Below are positions 47,779 through 55,638 of a stretch of 55,638 nucleotides of DNA, piece after piece. Made by a program: the position numbers and the translations under genes. Below the pieces are notes generated by a model. It searched no databases, was not told the origin of the DNA, and saw nothing but the letters and a program-made list of their open reading frames with translations. Source of the stretch: Zygnema circumcarinatum (Eukaryota > Streptophyta > Zygnematophyceae > Zygnematales > Zygnemataceae); the NCBI GenBank assembly GCA_037447605.1, contig CM074804.1:7384027-7439664 (forward strand). The letters are read 5' to 3'. Positions within the stretch are counted from its first letter, which is position 1; every line of letters begins with the position of its first letter.

Positions 47779-47963
47779 TAGCCCCTGACCACCGCCGCAG
47801 CGGAGGGCGGCACCCTCCCCAGCAGCTCCCTCACCACCTCCTCCGCCAGCAGCGACCCGTACACGAACGCCACGTGGACACGCCCTCTACGTGGCAGGCG
47901 ACACGTGGCGCTCCCACCCTCGCCCATCCCCATCCCCGTCCGTCGCGGGAAGCGCCGTTCCAT
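47779..47963 (-). pseudogene. Orphan first exon of an AIG2-like (GGCT-fold) gene
   Basis: The exon starts at ATG 47963 and reads to a GT donor in phase 2. It ends with VHVAFVYGSLLAEEVVRELL and then GRVPPSAAAVVRGY. This is the signature start of AIG2-like / gamma-glutamylcyclotransferase-fold proteins, where YGSLL forms the substrate loop. The rest of the domain (the RF.I.G..YPAI region and after) was not found on this strand before the next gene, and the space downstream is filled by a GA tract and MITEs. It looks like a gene that has lost its 3' exons. A very long intron is the alternative. ACGTGG motifs sit within and just upstream of the exon. Confidence 0.55.
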
Positions 47964-48044
47964 GCGGCCTAGTCGCGCGGCCCGTTAAACGGCCACGTGG
48001 ACATTCCTATGTGTAGGGAGCGTTACCGTAACTGGAACATGTGC

Positions 48045-48165
48045 CCATTGTTGTCCGTTTCCTGAGCCAACCATTGGCAATGGGTTTCTGAAGCATAGGA
48101 GCCAGTGGTTGTCTTCTATTCAAATTGTTGATTGGCGGGCATTGCCAACCATTGGCAATGGCTAC
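48045..48165. repeat. Short copies of a GCCAACCATTGGC palindromic motif
   Basis: Two copies of GCCAACCATTGGCAATGG at about 48067 and 48144. Both are near-palindromes and closely related to units of the 34.6-36.5 kb arrays. Confidence 0.65.
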
Positions 48166-48349
48166 ACAGCCCGATCGCTAGATATATCGAAACCACAAAT
48201 ACCGCGATATATCACATTCCTCCAAACCGAAGTATATCGCAGTAGTCAATAAGTCGGTTCCAGAATCGCCCCCGCCATTGCTTGGCGCCGATTTGTCTCG
48301 CCTCGCTCGCCAAGCTGCCCCAAATCGAAAATTTCCGTGAACTTGGCGA

Positions 48350-48896
48350 CGACTCATTGGTCAATTTGCGAAGGCGGTGTGTCCCTGCCCTCTTTCTGTG
48401 CGCCATTACCGCGACTTACACACGTGTCGTCGCCTCCAAGTTCCCGCAATCGCTGGACGCTCTCTGATTGGCTTGGTATAACGTTAACACGTGCGCGAAC
48501 TCGCTTCCTTGGCGCGTCTAGCGACTGTCACGTCACGCGGCGGAGTTCGAAAACACATTGATTGGCAGCCTAGCCCGCACCTGCGAGTCCTTCAGTAGGT
48601 GCCACGTGGCAGATGAGGTCCCACCGAGGCCTTCTCGTCCTCTTACGCCGACCGTCGATGGCCGTTGGAGAATCCTGCACCGTCCAATAAATCCTGAACC
48701 ACGTGTCCACGTGCGCGTAACCTCGTACGGCTGCCAGTATGATTAGCGCACGTACCATCTCGATTTAGATACGATACGATATAGTCGATGTGAAATATTT
48801 CGCGTATTGGCAGTATCGTGAATATCGGCACCCTGCAGGCTCGCTCCTCGCTCTCACGAGCAGCAGGAGGAGCAGTCCGGGCAAGGAGAGGCCGCC
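48350..48896 (+). promoter_or_regulatory. Upstream region of the NO66-like gene, ACGTG/CCAAT cluster
   Basis: At least six ACGTG-core motifs (ACACGTGTC, ACACGTGCG, GTCACGTC, GCCACGTGGC, CCACGTGTCC, CCACGTGCG) and three ATTGG motifs between about 48355 and 48720. The start codon context GCCGCCATGGC is strong, and a second in-frame ATG follows nine bases later. Confidence 0.5.
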
Positions 48897-51800
48897 ATGG
48901 CCGCCATGGCTGCCAGCAGGGGGGCGCAGGGAGAGGGAGGGCGCGCTGTTGAATATGAGGACGTAGACCAGTCTGCTCTCAGATTGGTCTCTGGTTTTAG
49001 GGCTGACGTCATAGTGGATGAGAGGGGAGAGGCAGATGGCTGCTTGAGCGGGCGACACGTGGCCCTAAGCCGCGCAGACGGCGCGGCAGCTGAGAAGTTT
49101 TTGGAGTGGCTCATTTATCCTCTTGACGTGAGCAAGTTCTACGCCGAGTATTGGGAGCAGCGCCCCTTTGTCATCAAACGGCCGAAGCAAAGGTCAGTTC
49201 GGCAGTAGACGTGTGTGCTGTTTTGCAGCAGAGAAGGACAATTCAGAATTACAATGCGGGACATAATTATCAGAAATTAATTCTCTTTTTTTTTTTTTTC
49301 TTCCTAAAGGGCTTTGGGAGGGGTTTTTTTAAGCGCCCATAGATTAAAGGTTTCACTTTGCGATCATAAATTTCGAATGTGGGCAGGAAATTGTTCTTTC
49401 ACCGAGCCTTTCATTCCGAATTACTGTATTAATTCGTACTCTTCGTATTCGTACTCTTTTCTCTTCTTCGTAATTCTTCGAACCGCAGCATTGTATGCTG
49501 AAGATGTACCAAAATGCTTTATGCTCATTTGAAGATGGTGAAAGGTTTTGCTGCTACTCTCTTCTTCCAGAAGAGTAGAGTGAACTTCCAAGACATATAA
49601 CGGCTTTGAAAATGCAAAACAATTCGTGAGCTTCATGCGGTTCAGTTGGAGGATAGGAGAGAATCAAGAAAGTTTTGGATACTCTTTACTCCGTTTCTTA
49701 AAAGAAGTCTTTAACATGCCATACTGGTCCTTCTGAGCCCTAAAGAAGTAGAATTTTTGGGTGCTATCTGAGCTGATCCTATCAAGAATGAGAATCTGTT
49801 TCTCACTGATGAGCATAAACTTGTGTATCCTAACAGATCTATTCTCATTTAAATGTTTGCTTCATAGGCAGTTGGATATAACCCCCCGAAGGACTCTTTT
49901 CATTGAGAAGGAGTACAAGGATTGAAGTCATGGCTGAAGTGTTGAAGTCGATTGGCTGAGAGTGCAGGCGTTACTATGAAGGTTGGTTCCACAAGCGAGA
50001 CATAGAGCAGCTCCTGGAAGAAAGGCGCTTGGAATTTCGAATAGGCGTTGATGTTACGAAGTATGTGGAAGGAGAGCGGCAAACACTCAATGGGGAAGGC
50101 ATTGCAGGTCAGTTTAGGGACTTCGGGTCTGCTCGTCGTTGACAGGAAACCAGCAAACGAGTAGGTACAGTGAAGGAACGTGCTATGTCTTAGAATGTGA
50201 TTTTTGAGACCCTTTAAATTGAAAGGGTCCCACACTAAGCTTCTTTGCAGCCGGATTATTTCAGGCCTGCATCACAGCGCGGTTCATTGCAAAGGTTCAC
50301 ACAGTATAAATTTGCTATGTATGTTGTATCATGATCTGTACGTGTAGTTAGCCCCCGCTTACATCCATCATCCATTTTATCGTGATTTCTCTCTTCTGCT
50401 CTGTTTATGATAGATGGGGCATTAGCTCAAAAAAGCTCCAAAATCTTTTCGAAGTGTCTTATTCCTCCACCCAGCAAGACTCTATGAACGTTTTCGTAAG
50501 GTGCAGACCCTAAGGAGGTGTGGAAGCGCTACAAGGAGGGATGTTCCGTACGGGTCCTTCATCCGCAGCGTTGGAGCGATCCAATTTGGCTTATGCTCTC
50601 AACACTTGAACGGCACTGGAATTCCATCGCAGGTATTACCCCTCGTGGTTTTCTTGTTGTCTCTGTCAATGAATTACTGGAAGGTAGGCTACAAAATCTC
50701 ATCAGGAGAAGCTTGTTTAAAAGTCTGACAGAGAGATTCAAGTCGTGTAAGAGGACCTGGAAAAATCATCGAGAGGGTGAGAAAGGAAAGGGGGTAGAAA
50801 TCAATGGAGCTTCAGCTGATGCATTTAGATTTCAGATGAAGACACTTGAGCACTTGAGCATTCGAGACTTGGCGAGAGTAGTTGTGACTCTTGAAGTAAA
50901 CTGTTGGTTTTGTTCCTTTGAATGTAGGGTGCAATGCTTACCTTACCCCGCAAGGAACACAGGGGTTCAGCCCTCACTATGACGACATTGAAGCCTTCGT
51001 TCTGCAGTCGGAGGGCAGAAAGCAATGGCGCTGCTACGCCCCCCGCTCTCCTCAGGAAGTTCTCCCTCGCTTTTCGAGTCCTAACTTTGCACAAGAGGAG
51101 ATTGGAGATCCCATTCTTGAAGTTGACCTTGAGCCGGGTGACCTCCTGTATGTTTCCGACAACATTTTTGACCCCTTCAATGCCGTAAAGAGTTGCTCAA
51201 GGCTGCATTAAGCTTGGGTAGCTTGATGAAGCTAAGGATGCCTTTTGGGGCGGTCTTGGCCAGCTTTATGCCGCGAGGAACCATTCACCAAGCGGTGGCA
51301 GCAGAAGATATTCATTCTCTGCATATCACTATCTCCACAGGTGAAGAGGAAATGCCAGATTTTGACCATGGATGGGAGCACAGTTGAACTCCTTTTGCTT
51401 CAATCACTGAGACAAACACTACAGAGTACTCTGCATGAAGCCCTTCACTCTCAGGAGATGTGGTCTCCGTTGTAAGCGTTGAATGAAATCGCTTTTATTC
51501 CAAACTCAAGCTTTAAGCACCTCTTTCGCTCTGCCATTGAAGACCTGCCTTTCTGTATGTGTTGTCAGGACAAGGTAACTCCTGGGCGGACTTTCTTGGC
51601 CTTGCCATCCCCCGAGCCCTCGAGGTAAGCTGCTTCCTTCCCTTAAAGAAGTCGGAGCTGCAAAAGAATGTGAGGAGAGGGGAACAGGGAGCTCAACTCC
51701 GCTCTTATGTTTACTGACACAGACAAACGTGACATGGTGGGGACAAACCAGTTGGCATCCGAAGAGCACATGGAGCTTCGGAAAAGTATTCCGCGAGAGA

Positions 51801-52735
51801 CCTTCGACTTCATGGGGGCGATGCACTCAGACCAAACGAACGACTCTCGGAGGACAAAGTTCATAGAAACGATTCAGTCGCTGATGCAGCTCGTGATGGA
51901 GAGAGGGCCGTGGGATTCCGGGGTTGATCAGATGGCGGTGGATTTCCTGCACAGAAGGTTGCCGCTGTACAAGGGCACTGAGACACAGGAAGGAAAGGGA
52001 GAAGGGACGGAGGAGTCGGGAAAGAAGAGGAGAAGAGAGGAGGGTGTTGTGTTAGAGGGAGAGGCGGGGGGAAAGAGAGCATCGTCAGGGGGAGTGAAGC
52101 TAACCGGCAAGTCGAAAGTGAGGCTTGTTGCTCCGGGCATCGCCAGACTGGTGGTTGAAGAAGAAGTTGCAGTACTATATCACATGCTTCACAACACAAG
52201 GTACACTCATAATGTGGGGGTGGAGGAGGACGTCGGGGACGAGGGCGAGGGGGAGGGGGAAGACAGGCTTTCGGAAGAGGCAGAGGATCTTGAGGAGGAG
52301 ACGGAGGGGGAACTAGAGGGTGGAGGGGTGGAGGGCTCAAAGACTTCCTTGGAGAGCTGCGTGTTGCTCGAAAAGGGAAAGCCCGTTATGAGCGTGAAGA
52401 GCATTGTCGGGAACGGAGAACTGCAAGAAAGAACATCCGGAGACTCAGAGAAGAGGTCAAAAAAGCAGAAACCGGATGCAGATGCACATGTACATGCACA
52501 TGCAGATGCCGATGCCGATGCGGAGGTGCCATGGTGCGGCGGCGAGGCGGGCGCGTCCTGGGAGCGGGGCCGCCTTGAGTTCCCGCTGGAGCACGCGGAG
52601 GCCCTGGACGGGCTCCTCCGCGCGTACCCCGCGGCGGTGGCCGTGGGGGGCATCGCGCTCGACTCCAAGAGGGACTGCATTCAGCTTGCGGCCGCGCTCG
52701 TGGGGGAGGGACTGCTGCTTGTGGTGGATGGGTGA
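48897..52735 (+). CDS. JmjC ribosomal oxygenase, NO66/RIOX1 type
   Basis: Fe(II)/2-oxoglutarate-dependent histidyl hydroxylase family; the human member acts on ribosomal protein uL2. Exons: 48897-49192, 49968-50107, 50507-50632, 50928-51147, 51264-51340, 51569-51624, 51752-52735; 632 aa, phases consistent. Marks: [16 protein letters not shown] at the domain start, [48 protein letters not shown] with the iron pair H204-x-D206, the third ligand in MPRGTIHQA (H269), HSLHITIST and [11 protein letters not shown]. The winged-helix C-terminus is recognisable ([18 protein letters not shown]). It is interrupted by long Glu/Gly and Lys-rich insertions and a His/Asp-Ala stretch ([13 protein letters not shown]). 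The last exon's acceptor (51751) was chosen by phase and homology. Confidence 0.93.
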
Positions 52736-54470
52736 TGATGGGGCATGGCTCATGGATGCATGCATGGGTGGTGAGGCACACACGTCTCTTGGTGAACTCT
52801 ACTCGTGGGCGTGTCTTGAATAAAAGCATGCATTGATTTTGCGCCCATGTGGCTCGCTCACTCCTCTCTCTGCATGGCCCCCCATTGGCCCGGGGAGAGA
52901 AGAATCCCACGCCGTCTCTGCTCCCCGTCAGCCTGATCGGACCCTCCTTCCTTCCCTTTCTCGGCCTTCACGCGTGGGCGGGTGAAGGTCCTTTTGTTTT
53001 GTTCCATTCGTTGGGCGTCGGCTTGTTCCTCCCGTAGTTTCGTTTCCTTTAGTCTCATATTGCTTTGTTCGTTGGGGTTTTTTTTGGTCTGGTTACGCTT
53101 TGTTTAAGTTCTGTTATTTCTCTAATTTTTTTCCACGTTAAAAGGCTTTACGGGGACGAGTTTTATTCCTATTAGGAGGCACCGCCGGCGCTGGCAAAAC
53201 TCGCACTACGTACTACTACTGTGCCTTACTTGCAGCAACCAGCTGCTGTTTCGGTTCGGTTCAGGTTCGGTTCAAGTTCGGTACAGGATTGGCTCGCGTC
53301 CTTTCCATGGACCTGCCGTCGGTTAAAAACGAGCGAGCGCGTCCGTCTGAGCAAAAGCCGACGGCCGTGCTGCGGTTACGAGTGTCAATGCCACATAGAC
53401 ACTTTGACACGTGGCAAATTGTCTTGACGAAGCCCTCAGTACGTGGGGGCGGTGTTCACACGTGTGAACGCGCAGACGGGCTTCAGATAAGGACAAGGTT
53501 TCCACTTGCGGGCAGAGGGCGGCATGACCGTACATAACCGTACACCTGCAGGCGCCGACAGGGCCCCCGGCCAATCAGTGGATGGAACGAACACGGAACT
53601 GCGGATGGGGACGCTGGACAGTTGCGGGAAATAAGATTGTAAATGCAAATAATGCGGGCAGGGTTCGGGTACAAAGGGGGTTTAGCGCCACGTCAATGGC
53701 CGCGGAGCTGAGCTGGACGTATCGCCCGGCCGGGACCGTCTTGGCAGAAGCGCGTAAAAATTTGGCGCTGCAAGGAGAGGAATAGTTTCGTAGGTTTGAA
53801 TACGAGAATGAGTACTCTATTGTCATTACAATTAACTTGCAAAGGAGTATTCCATCTAAACTGAACTCCGATAAAGTTTGATATGCCCGGTGACACGGGC
53901 AGACTGAAAACGTTTTTCTGGCATCCTGCGACGCTAGCTCATGCGGTGGTCGGTCGGCGGAAGGCATAAAAAATGAAAAGATTCGCGAAGGCCGCGGCGG
54001 GGCATCTCCGAAACTGCCCAAAGATGCCGCCGCCGTCGCGGGCAGGCTAAAAACAATTCATATTTCTTTTCTTGTTCTCTTCACCCTCCACCCCGCCTAA
54101 CCGTAAAAGACAGAAATTTCCAACCTCTGCCCCATCCAATGGCGTCCCTCGCTTACCTGCCCGAAAACTGTGTTGCCCCTACATTCATTTTCGTTTTTAT
54201 TTTTTCTGCGCCGTCGGAAAGCTTGCCAGCAAACCGACACGGCCACAAGCACCGACATTCCGCATGCGCCAAAAGAGTACTACACACTTGTGAGGGAGGT
54301 CCCCTATTGGCTGGACGGCCGGCATATCCCCTCCGCCTCCCCCGCCCGCCCGGCCGTGTCGGTGGCCGACACGGCCGCTTTCGGCTCCGCAGGGAGCCAC
54401 GTGGCCGCGGGCCATTCTACGGCACTGCCGGGGCTGTCGTACGGAACGGATTCAGTACGGCGCGAATACG
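52736..54470. other. Non-coding region downstream of the NO66-like gene
   Basis: I see no supportable gene. It holds a short tandem GGTTCGGTTCAAGTTCGG-type repeat at about 53248-53285, ACGTG motifs near 53408 and 53459, and scattered CCGTAC motifs near 53530. These may belong to the promoter of a gene beyond the window or of one I cannot resolve. Confidence 0.5.
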
Positions 54471-55482
54471 GGAGAGGGAGAGCGGCTGTGGCGGCGGGAG
54501 GGGGAGAGGAGAGTGCGAGAGAGGAAGAGGGAGAGGGAGAAATTGAGAGAGGTAGAGAGGAGGCAGCGGGAGAGGGAGAAGGAGAAGGGAGGCGCAACAA
54601 AGGGCGGCTGCAAGCTCTCGCACGTGCCAGGTATGGGTGTGCGGACCCTTAGCACAGTGGGAAGAGGCGGCTTTGGCGGGAGAGGGCCTTGGCAAACGTT
54701 TCGTTGCGGCTCTCCGTCTCCCTCTAGGGCACTTGCCTTTCCTCCCTCCTTTCTCTCCCTCCTTTTCTTCTCTCTCTCCCTGCATTTCTCTCCCACCCTT
54801 CTCCCTGTACTTCCCTCCCTCTCCCTCGCCCTCTGCTTCTTCTTGTCCCCCGTTCCTGTCCCTCTCCTTCTCTCTGCTCCTTCCTTCGTCTCCCTATGCC
54901 TGTACCCTCTCCTGTCCCTCCCTCTCTCGCTCCCTTTCCCTGTACCTCTCAATGCCAGTTTGCACCCTCCCTCTCCCTCTCCCTCTCCCTCCCCCTGGTG
55001 CTCCCTCCTTCCTTCTCCCGCTCCCTCCGTTTTCTATCTCTCCCTGTATTTCTCCCCCTCTCCTCTCGCTGTGACTCCCTTCCTCTCCCCCTGCCTCTCC
55101 TTCTCCCTTCCTCTCCCTCTCCTTGCCTCTGCTCCTCCCTTCCTCTCTCTCTTCCTGTACCCTCTCTTCCTCTGCCTCTCCCTCTACCTCCCTCCCTCTC
55201 CCTCTCCTTTTCCTGTTCCCCCTCCCTCTCGCTTCCCGTTTTCTCCCTGCCTCTTCCTCTCCCGCTTCCTGTTCCCCCCTCCCCTCTCCCTCTCCCTCCC
55301 TCGCCTGCTCTCGGCCCATTCCTCCCCTCCTTCTGCTTGTGGTTCAATCGTTCCACTTCCTCCCATATTTTGGGTTTCGCCGTCGTTCGTTTCGTTTGCT
55401 TTTATGTAGTTGCTTTGCTCGATCTCAAGTGAAAGAGAGCGCCCTAGAACGAGAGTGAAGGTCTCCGCAGGCTCTCTCTCAC

Positions 55483-55537
<55 letters not shown>

Positions 55538-55638
55538 CTCTCTCCCCCTCTCTCCCTCTCTCCCCCTCTCTCCCTCTCTCCCTCTCTCCCCCTCTCTCCC
55601 CCTCTCTCCCTCTCTCCTCTCTCTCTCTCTCTCTCTCT
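54470..55638. repeat. Purine/pyrimidine low-complexity region ending in a CT microsatellite
   Basis: A GA-rich stretch (54470-54600), then over 600 bp of CT-rich sequence (54720-55320), and an almost pure (CT)n tract from about 55468 to the end of the window. Open frames here are Ser/Leu/Pro or Glu/Arg repeats produced by composition, not genes. Confidence 0.8.

Noticed and set aside
54500-55460. Ser/Leu/Pro-rich and Glu/Arg-rich open frames up to 298 codons
   Set aside because: Pure composition effect of CT/GA tracts; all frames on both strands look alike.
1-55638. tRNA, rRNA or snRNA genes
   Set aside because: I looked for B-box-like GGTTCGAA stretches and clover-leaf stems. The one GGTTCGAACC (near 19893) is at an exon-intron border of the EXORDIUM-like gene with no tRNA around it.

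Overview
This 55.6-kb window is nuclear DNA of a green-lineage eukaryote, most likely a streptophyte alga. The reasons are intron-dense genes with GT-AG introns, a plant-type NAP1 subunit of the SCAR/WAVE complex, a bacterial-type PEP carboxylase of the plant PPC4 kind, an EXORDIUM-like secreted protein with an extensin-like (SPPPPP)n tail, and organelle presequences. I rebuilt gene models by joining exons at GT-AG sites with matching phase. Eight models close as continuous reading frames from ATG to stop.

Left part (1-21 kb): the 3' end of an unrecognised coiled-coil gene (+, to 1178); a 15-exon RecD2-type DNA helicase with a presequence (-, 8796-1489); a TMEM234-like membrane protein (+, 9277-10051), divergent from the helicase; a METTL21-like protein methyltransferase (-, 13812-11040); 5-formyltetrahydrofolate cyclo-ligase (+, 14135-16827), divergent from the methyltransferase; and the EXORDIUM-like gene (-, 21249-18004).

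Middle (23-33.5 kb): a 24-exon NAP1/NCKAP1 homologue (-). A hAT-type MITE with a perfect 8-bp target duplication lies 138 bp upstream of its start codon. Next to the MITE is the strangest part of the window, 34.6-36.5 kb: arrays of self-complementary repeats in which nearly every unit can fold on itself, the larger block bounded by inverted ends of about 80 bp. The last two exons of an unrecognised gene follow (+, 36750-37261).

Right part (37.9-52.7 kb): the 21-exon bacterial-type PEP carboxylase (-, 45469-37868); a transposon-rich gap (46.0-47.4 kb) with a pogo-like MITE, a diverged relative of the hAT MITE and a dispersed repeat family; an orphan first exon of an AIG2-like gene (-, 47963-47779); and a JmjC ribosomal oxygenase of the NO66 type (+, 48897-52735). 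The final 2.9 kb is non-coding and ends in a long CT tract. Upstream regions are rich in ACGTG (G-box-like) and CCAAT motifs.

The genes have unrelated jobs (DNA repair, one-carbon metabolism, anaplerotic carbon fixation, actin nucleation, wall growth, ribosome modification), as expected for ordinary eukaryotic gene neighbours.
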